A stretch of 64,000 nucleotides of DNA, from contig NZ_STGV01000003.1 in assembly GCF_004912165.1 (NCBI RefSeq), forward strand, positions 481,073-545,072, given 5' to 3'. The notes beneath the pieces are model-generated. The model was not told where the DNA came from and ran no database searches. It saw nothing but the letters and a program-made list of their open reading frames with translations. The translations under genes and the position numbers were made by a program. The stretch is from Peteryoungia ipomoeae (GTDB taxonomy: Bacteria > Pseudomonadota > Alphaproteobacteria > Rhizobiales > Rhizobiaceae). The first letter of the stretch is position 1; every line of letters starts with the position of its first letter. Shown piece by piece: positions 25,521 through 34,070 of the stretch.

Positions 25521-26756
25521 ATGAGAGTGCCCCTCCTCCGAAACCGCCTGATGTCCGCTGTCGCCATCGGCCTCGTGTTTGCCGCGCAAGGCGCGTTCGC
25601 AGACGATCATGAGACAAAGGAAACCTGGCGCCTGTTCGTGGCAGATCACACAGATCCGGTTGTGCGCGCCATCGATTTTGACAGCGGCAAGGAGCTTGGC
25701 CGTTTTGACGTGAAGGGGCATGCGGCACTGACCGCAAGCGCATCCGGCCAGACCGTGTTCGCCACCCAATCCGACCACGACATCGTGCATGTTCTGAAAA
25801 CCGGCATCCTGTTCTCGGACCATGGAGATCATCGCGATCTCGAAGTTGCCGATGTCGGATTGCTGCCGGTGACCTTTGAAGGCAAGCGCCCTTTCCACGT
25901 CGTGCCGCATGATGACCATGCCGTGCTTTTCTACGATAGAGGCGGCAAGGCCGAGATCATCGACGAAGCTGCCCTGCTGGAGGGCAAAGCTGAGGTGAAG
26001 ACGGTAGACACCACCAAGCCGCATCATGGCGTCGCCGTGACCATGGGTCGCCATGTTCTCGTTTCCGTTCCCACGCTGGAAGCTCAAGAGAAGCCGGATC
26101 AACTGCCGCCGCGGGTGGGTCTGCGTGTCGTCGACGATCAGGGCACACAGGTTGGCGAGATGGCGACCTGCACCGATCTCCATGGCGAAGCCACCTCGGC
26201 GCGGCTTGTTGCCTTCGGCTGCAAGGAAGGCGTTCTCATCGCCAGACCCGGCGGCATCGACGGCCCGAAGCTCGAAATGCTCGCCTACCCAGACGACCTT
26301 CCGGAAGGCTACACAAGCACGCTTGTCGGCGGCAAGACCATGCAATTCTTCCTCGGCAACTACGGCGAAGACAAAGTGGTCCTGATCGATCCAGACAACG
26401 CCACGCCCTTCAAGCTGATCGAATTGCCAACCCGTCGTGTCGATTTCCTTCTCGATCCCGCCGAACCGCGCAATGCCTATATTCTGACAGAGGACGGTGA
26501 CCTGCATCTGCTCGATGTCATCAAGGGCGAGATCCTGCGTAAGGCGACAGTGACCGAACCCTACAGCAAGGACGGCCATTGGAGAGATCCGCGCCCGCGT
26601 CTGGCCGTGGCCGATGGCCAGCTTGCAATTACCGATCCGCGCCACGCCCTCATTCGCGTCGTGGATGCCGAAAGCCTCAAGGAAATCCGCACGATCCCGG
26701 TCGAAGGACAGCCCTTCTCCATCGTTGCCGTCGGTGGCTCCGGCGCCTCGCATTGA
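25521..26756 (+). CDS. aztD: AztD-like periplasmic zinc metallochaperone
   Basis: 411 aa, ATG at 25521 behind GAAGGAAG. Signal peptide at residues 1-27 (VAIGLVFAAQGAFA), then a mature start rich in His/Asp (DDHETKE). The rest reads as a seven-bladed beta-propeller with repeated short blades (VRAIDFDSGKELGRFDVKG, LHLLDVIKGEILRKA, IRVVDAESLKEIRTI). Histidine-rich pieces lie at HDIVHV, SDHGDHRDLEV and KPHHGV. AztD proteins hand Zn2+ to the AztC binding protein of the AztABC importer. No aztABC genes lie here; the partner gene is a COG0523 GTPase. The Zur-like boxes support induction in zinc starvation. A paralogous periplasmic propeller with another job is the main alternative. Confidence 0.8.
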   Translation: MRVPLLRNRLMSAVAIGLVFAAQGAFADDHETKETWRLFVADHTDPVVRAIDFDSGKELGRFDVKGHAALTASASGQTVFATQSDHDIVHVLKTGILFSDHGDHRDLEVADVGLLPVTFEGKRPFHVVPHDDHAVLFYDRGGKAEIIDEAALLEGKAEVKTVDTTKPHHGVAVTMGRHVLVSVPTLEAQEKPDQLPPRVGLRVVDDQGTQVGEMATCTDLHGEATSARLVAFGCKEGVLIARPGGIDGPKLEMLAYPDDLPEGYTSTLVGGKTMQFFLGNYGEDKVVLIDPDNATPFKLIELPTRRVDFLLDPAEPRNAYILTEDGDLHLLDVIKGEILRKATVTEPYSKDGHWRDPRPRLAVADGQLAITDPRHALIRVVDAESLKEIRTIPVEGQPFSIVAVGGSGASH

Positions 26757-26763
26757 GGCAATA

Positions 26764-26785
26764 GCCGGCCCACCCCAGGGCCGGC
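26764..26785 (+). other. Stem-loop between aztD and the COG0523 gene
   Basis: GCCGGCCC, 6-nt loop, GGGCCGGC in the 83-bp spacer. A pyrimidine-rich stretch follows rather than a T-run, so it may attenuate or process the message rather than terminate it. Confidence 0.5.
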
Positions 26786-26839
26786 ACCCCTCTCCTCTCG
26801 TCGCCCTCCCCCGCCGTCTCTTTGTGCAGGATCACGCAG

Positions 26840-28042
26840 ATGAACAAGCTTCCGGTCACCGTCCTCTCCGGCTTTCTCGGCGCCGGCAAGACAACGCTTC
26901 TCAACCATATCCTCGCCAATCGCGAGGGCTTGCGGGTGGCGCTGATCGTCAACGACATGAGCGAGGTCAATATCGATGCCGCCCTCGTCCGCGAGGGCGG
27001 CGCCAATCTTTCGCGCACGCAGGAACAGCTGGTGGAGATGACCAATGGCTGCATCTGCTGCACGCTGCGCGACGATCTGCTGAGCGAAGTCCGCGCGCTC
27101 GCCGAACAGGACCGTTTCGACTACCTCTTGATCGAGTCGACCGGAATCGCCGAACCTCTGCCCGTCGCGGCGACCTTCGATTTCCGGGACGAGCATGGAC
27201 GGAGCCTGTCCGACGTGGCCAAGCTTGATACGATGGTCACCGTTGTCGATGCCGCCAATCTTCTGAAAGACTACAGTTCTGCAGATTTTCTGGCCGATCG
27301 CGGGGAAACGGCTGGCGAAGGCGATGCACGGACACTGGTTGATCTGCTCGTCGAGCAAATCGAGTTTGCCGACGTCATCGTGCTCAACAAGATCGCAACG
27401 GCAACAGCCGAAGAACGCGATGCAGCCCGCAAGATCATTGTCGGCCTCAACCCGACGGCCAAGCTCATCGAGGCCGATTTCGGCAAGGTCGACCTCAGAC
27501 ACGTGCTCGGCACCGGTCGCTTCGATTTTGCCAAGGCGGAGACCAATCCATTGTGGTTCAAGGAACTGCACGGCTTCAAGGACCATGTTCCGGAGACCGA
27601 GGAATACGGCATCCGTTCCTTTGTCTACCGTGCCAGAAAACCGATGGACCCGGTCAAATTCCAGGATTTCATCAACCTCTCCTGGCCTGGTGTCGTTCGG
27701 GCCAAGGGTTTCTTCTGGCTGGCCACCCGGCCGGATCATGTCGGTGAGTTGAGCCAGGCTGGCGCGCTTGTTCGTACCCAGAGAATGGGCCGCTGGTGGA
27801 CCTCCGTCTCCAGGCAGCAATGGCCGCAGGATCCAAGCTTTCTGGAGATGATGAAGCCCTATCTCGACCCGATCTGGGGTGATCGGCGGCAGGAAATCGT
27901 GTTCATCGGGGCCGATCCGATGGATGAGGACAAGATACGCGGCGAGCTTGATGCCTGTCTGATCGATAGCCCGGATTTCCGTCCCGATGCCTGGCGGGAC
28001 CTGCCGGACCCCTTCCCTCGCTGGGAAACGCGCGCTGCCTGA
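26840..28042 (+). CDS. COG0523 (CobW/ZigA-like) GTP-binding metal chaperone
   Basis: 400 aa from ATG at 26840 ([19 protein letters not shown]). Walker [10 protein letters not shown] at residues 9-17, the invariant metal-binding CICC in [13 protein letters not shown], switch/Walker B LLIESTG and GTP-specificity motif LNKIA. A C-terminal CobW-C domain covers about residues 260-390 ([32 protein letters not shown]). Zinc-starvation members of this family deliver Zn2+ to essential enzymes. Position behind Zur-like sites and aztD points to zinc rather than cobalt or nitrile hydratase metals. It ends 2 bp before the convergent flavoprotein stop, with no room for a terminator between them. Confidence 0.9.
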   Translation: MNKLPVTVLSGFLGAGKTTLLNHILANREGLRVALIVNDMSEVNIDAALVREGGANLSRTQEQLVEMTNGCICCTLRDDLLSEVRALAEQDRFDYLLIESTGIAEPLPVAATFDFRDEHGRSLSDVAKLDTMVTVVDAANLLKDYSSADFLADRGETAGEGDARTLVDLLVEQIEFADVIVLNKIATATAEERDAARKIIVGLNPTAKLIEADFGKVDLRHVLGTGRFDFAKAETNPLWFKELHGFKDHVPETEEYGIRSFVYRARKPMDPVKFQDFINLSWPGVVRAKGFFWLATRPDHVGELSQAGALVRTQRMGRWWTSVSRQQWPQDPSFLEMMKPYLDPIWGDRRQEIVFIGADPMDEDKIRGELDACLIDSPDFRPDAWRDLPDPFPRWETRAA

Positions 28043-28044
28043 TC

Positions 28045-29151
28045 TCAGCGCTGATATTTGGTCATGAAGCTGGTGTCGATGCGATGTTTCCATCGCGCCA
28101 CCCAGCGACCTGAAAGAGCAAAGCCCCATTTGTCGGCTATGGCGCGTCCGTTCGAGAGCGAAATCAGGACCAGCCAGGCCTTTTGCGGACAGTAGGGCGT
28201 CAGCGCCCTCCCGGTCAGACGACGATGGATATTCTCAGCCAGGATCGGCCCCTGACGCACGGCAAAGACGCCTGCTTTCGGGCGCCGGTCGGGCAATGAC
28301 GCCACATCGCCTGCGGCGAAGACCTGAGGATGCGAGACGGATCTCAGCGTCTCGTCCACCCGAATGAAACCGTCGGCATCGAGACTTAGGCCGGTCTGGC
28401 GCAGAAAAGCGGGAGCCCCACTTGAGGTGGTCCAGACGACTTCGTCCGCTGCCACCCGGCGCCCATCGCGGGCCACGAGCGCTGCATCCTGATAGGCCAC
28501 CACATCGAAATCGGGATGATGGATTATACCCTGGTCCTGCATCTCACGTAACAACAGCTGGCGGGTGCGCCGGCTGCGCTCCGGCACAGGCTCTTTTGAC
28601 CGGCCGACCAGGGCGATCTGGATATTCCGCTCCTCGAAGCGACGCCTAAGAGCAAACGCAATCTCCACACCGGCCACCCCCTGCCCGACAATGGCGAGGC
28701 GGCGGAGACTGCCTTGTCCAGCCTCGGCATCAAGCTGCGCCAGGCGCTCCGTGAACGTCGCGATCGGCTTGACCGAAATGCCGGAGGAAATGCCTGGAGG
28801 CAGGGAGGGCGTGGAACCGATATCGATGGAAAGCAGGTCGTAGGCGAGGTCTTCGCCGGTGGCGAGTGAGACCGACTGGCGGCCTGGATCGATGCCTGTC
28901 GCCGATGTTTCGAGGAAGGTGACACCGGAGCGCGCGCAGAGCGCTGACAGATCGATGTGGAAGTCATCAAAGCTGTAGTCCCCGGCGACATGGCCCGGCA
29001 GCATGCCTGAGTAGGGCGCGTGGCGCTGCGGCGAAACCAGGGTGACCTCCGCACCCAGGCCAAGCTGACCAAGATGACGGACAACTTCGACATGGGCGTG
29101 TCCGCCACCAAGCAGCAGGATTGGGCAGGAGCGTGACGCGCCGTCAGCCAT
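28045..29151 (-). CDS. FAD/NAD(P) oxidoreductase of the SelD-N-terminus-like family
   Basis: 368 aa from ATG at 29151 (MADGASRSCPILLLGGGHAH), overlapping the ynjD-like stop by 8 bp; a longer frame upstream lies inside that gene. Rossmann FAD motif LLLGGGHAHVEVV, conserved PYSGMLPGHVAGDYSFDDFHIDL, a second dinucleotide motif AIVGQGVAGVEIAFAL and FAD-binding VFAAGDVAS. This pattern (GGGHAH... YSGMLPG) belongs to the NDH-2-like group that in some organisms is fused to the N-terminus of selenophosphate synthetase (SelD). No SelD part is present. It is the last gene of a six-gene operon with a YnjBCD transporter. Its electron acceptor and role are unknown; the C-terminal KAWLVLISLSNGRAIADKWG is typical of the family. 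Confidence 0.82.
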   Translation of the reverse strand: MADGASRSCPILLLGGGHAHVEVVRHLGQLGLGAEVTLVSPQRHAPYSGMLPGHVAGDYSFDDFHIDLSALCARSGVTFLETSATGIDPGRQSVSLATGEDLAYDLLSIDIGSTPSLPPGISSGISVKPIATFTERLAQLDAEAGQGSLRRLAIVGQGVAGVEIAFALRRRFEERNIQIALVGRSKEPVPERSRRTRQLLLREMQDQGIIHHPDFDVVAYQDAALVARDGRRVAADEVVWTTSSGAPAFLRQTGLSLDADGFIRVDETLRSVSHPQVFAAGDVASLPDRRPKAGVFAVRQGPILAENIHRRLTGRALTPYCPQKAWLVLISLSNGRAIADKWGFALSGRWVARWKHRIDTSFMTKYQR

Positions 29152-29806
29152 CCATCGCTCCGATCCGATGCACAGGACCGCCTGCGGCTTCCGCATCGGC
29201 CTCATCATGGGTGACGAGAATGACCGGCAGGCCGGCGCGTTGGGCGTGCTCGAAGACAAGACTGCGCATCTGGCTCCGCAAGGCCATGTCGAGCTTGGAG
29301 AAGGGCTCGTCGAGCAGCAGCAGTCGCGGCTCGGAGACCAGGACGCGGGCCAGCGCCACCCGTGCCTTCTGCCCGCCCGACAGGGTTGCCGGATCGCGAG
29401 CCTCAAAGCCTGACAGATCCATGTCGACGAGGATTTCCGCCGCGATCTGCCGACGTCGCCGCCGATCACGAACCTCCGATGGTATGGCGAAGGCGATATT
29501 TGCACCGACCGACATGTGCGGGAACAGCAAAGGATCCTGAAACAGAATACCGGCACGACGCCTTTCCGGCACCAGGGAAAGAAGATCGATCCCATCCACG
29601 GTCACGCTGCCCTTGGCCTTAAAGACCGGATCCAGGAAGCCGCCGATATAGGAAAGCAATGTCGACTTTCCCGATCCCGAAGGTCCCATCACCGTAAAGA
29701 CGGCACCGGGAGGCACCCCTGCCGACAACCCGATGAGGCAAGTCTCGCCAAGACGGATCTGAACATCCGCGAGGTGCAGTCCGGCCCGTATCTGCCGCTC
29801 GAGCAT
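29144..29806 (-). CDS. ynjD: ABC transporter ATP-binding protein, YnjD-like
   Basis: 220 aa from ATG at 29806, with GAGGG 7 nt upstream; a GTG at 29812 would give a 4-bp overlap with the permease stop and is an alternative. Walker A GPSGSGKST, Q-loop GILFQDPLLFPHMSV, signature LSGGQKARVALARVL, Walker B RLLLLDEPFSKLD, switch His VTHDEADA. This is the canonical short ATPase of the YnjBCD system. The downstream flavoprotein overlaps its end. Confidence 0.88.
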   Translation of the reverse strand: MLERQIRAGLHLADVQIRLGETCLIGLSAGVPPGAVFTVMGPSGSGKSTLLSYIGGFLDPVFKAKGSVTVDGIDLLSLVPERRRAGILFQDPLLFPHMSVGANIAFAIPSEVRDRRRRRQIAAEILVDMDLSGFEARDPATLSGGQKARVALARVLVSEPRLLLLDEPFSKLDMALRSQMRSLVFEHAQRAGLPVILVTHDEADAEAAGGPVHRIGAMDG

Positions 29807-29808
29807 AT

Positions 29809-31533
29809 TCACACCCTCATGTCCTGACGATTGCGGTGAACGAATGCCGGCAGGAGGGCTGCGAGCGCAAAAGCGACAAAGGGAATAGCGGTTTGCAACA
29901 GGGCATAGACTCCGATGACGCGGCGATTGTTGCCGGAGGAAAGTGCCACGGCCTCCGTTGTGATGGTCGCAAGCCGCCCTTCCCCGATCAGTAGCGTCGG
30001 CAGATACTGCCCGACAGAGACGGCAAAGCCAACGGCAAGGGCGGTCAGGATCGGACGCAGCAGCATGGGCAGGCGGATCGACAAGAGAACAGAGAGCCGG
30101 GAGCGGCCAAGGGCCGTTGCGATCACCTCGTAACGCCGATCGAGCGCCCGCCAGGGATCGGCCAGCGAGAGGAAGACGTAAGGCAGCACGAAGACAAGAT
30201 GGACAAAGACGAGCGCGATGAGGCGATGCTCGAAGCCGCTGCCGATGAAGAGAAGTTGCAGACCGAAGACAAAGGTGATCTGCGGCACGATCAGCGGCAG
30301 ATAGAGCATCGCCAGGGCCTTGTCGTCGACCTTGCGGCCAGTCTGAACTTCCCGTTCCAGGCAGCCGATGGTGAGCAGGATGGCAATCGATGTCGAGGCA
30401 ATCCCGGCGACCAATGTCGTGGCCAGCGGGGCACCGAGCCGCGGCAGGGCGCTCATCCAGCTCTTCAGCGTAAAACTTTGCGGCAAGAGGACCGGAAACT
30501 GCCACAGGCCCGCGAGCGACCAGACGGCCAGAAGGGCAAGCCCTGCAAAGACGGCGCTTCCGATCAGTCCGACCACCAATGCCGAGGCCTGACGGAGCGA
30601 ACGATCCCGGACGAACCGACCTCCCCCGTCTCTGATGAGGTGCAGGAGAACTGCGGCGATCCGCTCCAGCAAAAGCCAGCTGACAAGGGCTGCGATGGTG
30701 ACGGCAAGTTGCAGCAGAGCGCCGGCCGAGGCGAGAAAACGGGCAGAAAGATCCGGATCATTCATCCATTGCAGAAGCCGGGTCGCAAGCGTGCCCGGCA
30801 GGTTTGGACCGAGGATCAGCGCCACATCGACGACCGAGGAGGAATAAGCGATGACCGCATAGACGGCAAAGCGGATTTGCCGGTAGAGCGCTGGCCAGAC
30901 CAGATAGACGAAGCCTGCAATGCGACCGTAACCGAAGGAGGCCGCCAGCCTTCGGGCCGCGGCGAGATCGACCTGCGGCAGTGCTGCAAGCGTCACGAGG
31001 AAGAGGAAGGGCGTTTCCTTGATGACGAGGCCTGCGACCATTGTCAGCCCCATGGGATCATGGGGAATGAGGAGGTCCGGCGGACGGTCAATGCCGAGCA
31101 ATGGTGCGGCGAGCCGGATGAGAAAGCCGGAGGGCGCAATCAGGAAGGCAAAGGCGAAGGCTGCGGCGGCATGAGGCACGGCAAGCAACGGTGATAAAAG
31201 GTGCTGCAGGCGAGACAGCGTGGGCGTGCCCGCATAGCTCGCGACAAAGATCAGCGTGATGCCGAGCGAAATCAGCGTGGCCGCAAGTCCGGTTGTGAAA
31301 CTGAGGACCGATGCCATTCCGAGACCTGGCGTATGCAGAAGATCGCGGAAGGGCTGGAGACCGAGTTCATCGCCGCCGAGCGCCGGTAGATAGCCGAAGG
31401 CCGGCAGCACGGTACCAAGCAGGCCAAAGCCCGTCGGCAACAGCAAGAGGCCAAGCGTCAACGCGACTGCGCTCCGGGGCAGGAGCACCGTCAGACGATC
31501 CGCGACGGGACGCTTGACCGATTGCGATGTCAC
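29809..31533 (-). CDS. ynjC: ABC transporter permease, YnjC-like (two fused permease domains)
   Basis: 574 aa from GTG at 31533, 3 bp after the ynjB-like stop. About twelve helices in two modules. Cytoplasmic loops AARRLAASFGYGRIAGFVYLVWPAL (about residue 200) and RRYEVIATALGRSRLSVLLSIRLP (about 475) are the two EAA regions. The fusion and length match YnjC and, more distantly, ThiP/FbpB. It is embedded between binding protein and ATPase genes. The substrate of YnjBCD is not known; thiamine-, sulfate- or metal-like labels in databases are by similarity only. Confidence 0.88.
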   Translation of the reverse strand: MTSQSVKRPVADRLTVLLPRSAVALTLGLLLLPTGFGLLGTVLPAFGYLPALGGDELGLQPFRDLLHTPGLGMASVLSFTTGLAATLISLGITLIFVASYAGTPTLSRLQHLLSPLLAVPHAAAAFAFAFLIAPSGFLIRLAAPLLGIDRPPDLLIPHDPMGLTMVAGLVIKETPFLFLVTLAALPQVDLAAARRLAASFGYGRIAGFVYLVWPALYRQIRFAVYAVIAYSSSVVDVALILGPNLPGTLATRLLQWMNDPDLSARFLASAGALLQLAVTIAALVSWLLLERIAAVLLHLIRDGGGRFVRDRSLRQASALVVGLIGSAVFAGLALLAVWSLAGLWQFPVLLPQSFTLKSWMSALPRLGAPLATTLVAGIASTSIAILLTIGCLEREVQTGRKVDDKALAMLYLPLIVPQITFVFGLQLLFIGSGFEHRLIALVFVHLVFVLPYVFLSLADPWRALDRRYEVIATALGRSRLSVLLSIRLPMLLRPILTALAVGFAVSVGQYLPTLLIGEGRLATITTEAVALSSGNNRRVIGVYALLQTAIPFVAFALAALLPAFVHRNRQDMRV

Positions 31534-31536
31534 GGC

Positions 31537-32766
31537 TCAGTTGCCGCTGGCATAGCGACGGCGCCATTCGACCTCGATGCGCTCCATCCAGCTTGCATGA
31601 GGTTCTGCGATGACCGGACCAAGCTTATCGGGCGAAAGCGTTGCAACACCGAGATCAAGGGCTGCAAAGGATGCGCGCTCTGCCTCCGGCAGCTTGGCCA
31701 TCGAGAGCACGGTCGGGTCACCCCAATAGGCCGGATCCTGCTTGCGCAGCTGTGCTTCCGGCGAAATCAGGAAGTTTGCGGTGAGCAGAGCGCCTTCCTT
31801 CGCATTGGCGTTATAGGGAATGGCAACGAAATGGGTATTGCCCAGCGTGCCGCCGGAGAAGGTGAAGGAACGGACCGTCTCTGGCAGTTCGCCGGCCTTG
31901 ATGCCGGAGGAGGCTTCAGCCGGATTGAAGGCAAAAATGATGTCCAGCTCGCCATCCGCAAGCTTCTGCTTCATGTCGGGATAGTTCTGCGGGAAGGCCT
32001 TGCCGCCGCGCCATGCGACCGGATGGAGTTGATCGAGATAGGCAAAGAGCGGCTCGACATCGGCCTCGAATGTCTCCTCGCTGACCGGTTTGGCCAGTTT
32101 TGAAGGGTCTGCAATCACCTCGCTCAGCACCTGCTTGAGGAAGGAGGAGCCGATGAAATCCGGCGGAGCCGGATAGGAGAAGCGGCCTGGGTTCTTCTTG
32201 GCCCAATCGACAAGCCCGGCCGCGTTGTCCGGCATGGCCGAGGCCTCCGTGCGCGCGCTGTCGTGGAAGAAGACCATCTTCGCACCACCCCAGGGGCTTT
32301 CGAGACCCTCGGTCGGTTCTATAAAATCGGTGAGGATGGTCGGCTGGTTTTCAAAGTCGACGTGAGCCCAGTTGGGCAGCGAGGTGGCCCATCCGGGGGA
32401 ATGAAGCAGGCCCTGCTTCTTCATCGAGACAAAGTTTTCGCCATTGATCCAGATGAGATCGACAGATCCGCCCTCGTTCTTGCCCGCGGCCTTTTCGGCG
32501 ATGACTTTGGAAACGGCGCTTGCAGTATCCTCAAGCTTCACCTGCACAACGGTCACCCCGTAGCGGCTCTTCATCTCCGTGCCGACCCATTCGAGATAGG
32601 CATTGATGTTTTCCGATCCGCCCCAGGCATTAAAATAGACCGTCTGGCCCGAGGCTGCCTTTTCTATGGAAGCCCAATCGGCGGGCTCCTGGGCGGACGC
32701 AACGGCTGGAAGGCTGCTGATCGCTGCCATCAGACCGGCTGCGAATATCGGTGACTTGAAACGCAT
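31537..32766 (-). CDS. ynjB: ABC transporter periplasmic binding protein, YnjB-like
   Basis: 409 aa from ATG at 32766 (MRFKSPIFAAGLMAAISSLP) with a signal peptide cleaved near residue 26 (VASAQE). The mature protein opens with GQTVYFNAWGGSENINAYLEWVG, the YnjB landmark, and continues with IWINGENFVSMKKQGLL, DFIGSSFLKQVL and NTHFVAIPYNANAKEGALL. A longer start at 32829 is in frame but lacks a signal-peptide-like beginning. The gene lies 87 bp after the anti-sigma gene and 3 bp before the permease. Ligand unknown. The match to YnjB is by motif reading and by the B-C-D gene order. Confidence 0.88.
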   Translation of the reverse strand: MRFKSPIFAAGLMAAISSLPAVASAQEPADWASIEKAASGQTVYFNAWGGSENINAYLEWVGTEMKSRYGVTVVQVKLEDTASAVSKVIAEKAAGKNEGGSVDLIWINGENFVSMKKQGLLHSPGWATSLPNWAHVDFENQPTILTDFIEPTEGLESPWGGAKMVFFHDSARTEASAMPDNAAGLVDWAKKNPGRFSYPAPPDFIGSSFLKQVLSEVIADPSKLAKPVSEETFEADVEPLFAYLDQLHPVAWRGGKAFPQNYPDMKQKLADGELDIIFAFNPAEASSGIKAGELPETVRSFTFSGGTLGNTHFVAIPYNANAKEGALLTANFLISPEAQLRKQDPAYWGDPTVLSMAKLPEAERASFAALDLGVATLSPDKLGPVIAEPHASWMERIEVEWRRRYASGN

Positions 32767-32853
32767 AATGTGCCCTTCTCTCTCGCTATTGCCCGGCCGG
32801 TTTCCATGCCGTGCGGTCCTTGTTTTCAATACGTTGCAGAGACCCGGCGGATC

Positions 32854-33099
32854 TCAGCTTTCCTCGCCGGACCGCAGCCGCCGCTTGGCCAGAATGGCCA
32901 GAATCTCGCCACCCGGCTCCTCGTCCTGCGTGCGGCCAGCATGAGCGCTGATGTCGCGCGTCACGCGCATCTGCTCGACAAAGGTCCGGCACCCCCGGCA
33001 CATCACCAGATGAACCCTGATCTTGAGCCGGGTCCAGAAACCGAGTTCGCCATCAAGGAGGCGGCTTGCGCTCCTTGCGACTTCATCGCATCGAAACAT
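32854..33099 (-). CDS. Zinc-finger anti-sigma factor (zf-HC2 type, no membrane segment)
   Basis: 81 aa from ATG at 33099 (MFRCDEVARSASRLLDGELG). The frame is open to 33147, but that extension overlaps the preceding gene's stop region. One anti-sigma zinc-binding domain: Cys4, then HLVMCRGCRTFVEQM, giving the H-x3-C-x2-C arrangement of ZAS proteins at about residues 31-38. The remaining 35 residues are polar and there is no transmembrane helix, so it is a soluble, cytoplasmic anti-sigma factor, probably redox- or zinc-sensitive like ChrR/RsrA. It is co-directional with the TVP38 gene (31 bp gap) and with ynjB. The natural partner is the ECF sigma factor encoded divergently at 34071. Confidence 0.8.
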   Translation of the reverse strand: MFRCDEVARSASRLLDGELGFWTRLKIRVHLVMCRGCRTFVEQMRVTRDISAHAGRTQDEEPGGEILAILAKRRLRSGEES

Positions 33100-33130
33100 C
33101 ACGAACCCCTCCGTGTTTTGCTGGAACCAC

Positions 33131-33916
33131 TCATCGCGACGCTCCACGGCGACGCACCTGCTTGACGATGGTCGGGATCAGCGCGACGAGCGCCAGCGCC
33201 AGAAAGGCAAGCGTGATGTCGCGTGTCACGAGATCGGAGATCTGCGCCTCCCGTCCGTTTTCCTGCGCGGCGACAAGCACGCTATCCACTCCCTGACCGA
33301 GATAGGCATAGGCGAAGGTGCCAGGCAGGATGCCGAAAAACGTTGCTGTCACAAACCTGCCCAGGCTGATGTCAAAGAGAGCTGCGGCGATATTGACGAC
33401 GAAAAAGGGAAAGACCGGCGCGAGGCGGATGACGAACAGATAACCGAAGGCATTGTTGCGAAAGCCATCGGCAAGCTTCTTCAACACGCCGTCGACACGG
33501 TGCCGCAGGAAACCGCCAAAGGCGGAGCGTGTAGCGAGAAAGACGATCGAGGCGCCGATGGTGGCCCCAACCGCGACCAGTGCACCGCCCATCAGCCAGC
33601 CGAACAGGAAGCCGCCGAAGATGGTCAATACGGATGCGGCCGGAAAGGAGAAGGCGACAGCTGCTATGTACACGACGAGAAAAAGCAGCGCCGACCAGAA
33701 CAAATTGGCCTCGACATAGGCCTGTAATACCTCTCGCTTTTCGGCCAGGAAGCCGAGACTGAGATAGTCCTGCAGCCCGAGGGCATAACCGAGGGCAAGA
33801 CCCGCGACGACGAAGAGAAGCGGCGCGTAGCGCCAGGAGGTGCCTTTCCCGGATGAAACGGCATTGCTGGAGGTCTCCGCGACATCGCTGGAGTGGGGCA
33901 AAGGCTTATTGTCCAT
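33131..33916 (-). CDS. TVP38/TMEM64 (SNARE-associated, DedA-like) membrane protein
   Basis: 261 aa, five to six helices. N-terminal polar tail of about 30 residues, first helix PLLFVVAGLALGYALGLQDYL, then the family core FPAASVLTIFGGFLFGWLMGGALVAVGATIGASIVFLATR at about residues 92-131 and RLAPVFPFFVVNIAAAL at about 160. This family, like E. coli YdjX/YdjZ, is related to DedA lipid-carrier flippases. It is the first gene of the minus-strand operon with the anti-sigma factor and YnjBCD-like transporter, divergent from the ECF sigma gene by about 154 bp. E. coli ydjX and ydjZ are likewise followed by ynjABCDEF. Confidence 0.88.
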   Translation of the reverse strand: MDNKPLPHSSDVAETSSNAVSSGKGTSWRYAPLLFVVAGLALGYALGLQDYLSLGFLAEKREVLQAYVEANLFWSALLFLVVYIAAVAFSFPAASVLTIFGGFLFGWLMGGALVAVGATIGASIVFLATRSAFGGFLRHRVDGVLKKLADGFRNNAFGYLFVIRLAPVFPFFVVNIAAALFDISLGRFVTATFFGILPGTFAYAYLGQGVDSVLVAAQENGREAQISDLVTRDITLAFLALALVALIPTIVKQVRRRGASR

Positions 33917-34070
33917 GCAAGGTTCCGATCAATCGGTCGCCGGTCGCGAAAAGCGGGCTGCTTTCACCGACAAAACACCGGAAGTCACTATGGCTTGATG
34001 GCGCCGATTGCGGCTGGACATCGAAGCCGAATGTTCCGTTTATGGGTCCGGGGCATGTGTAGGAGGCGGC

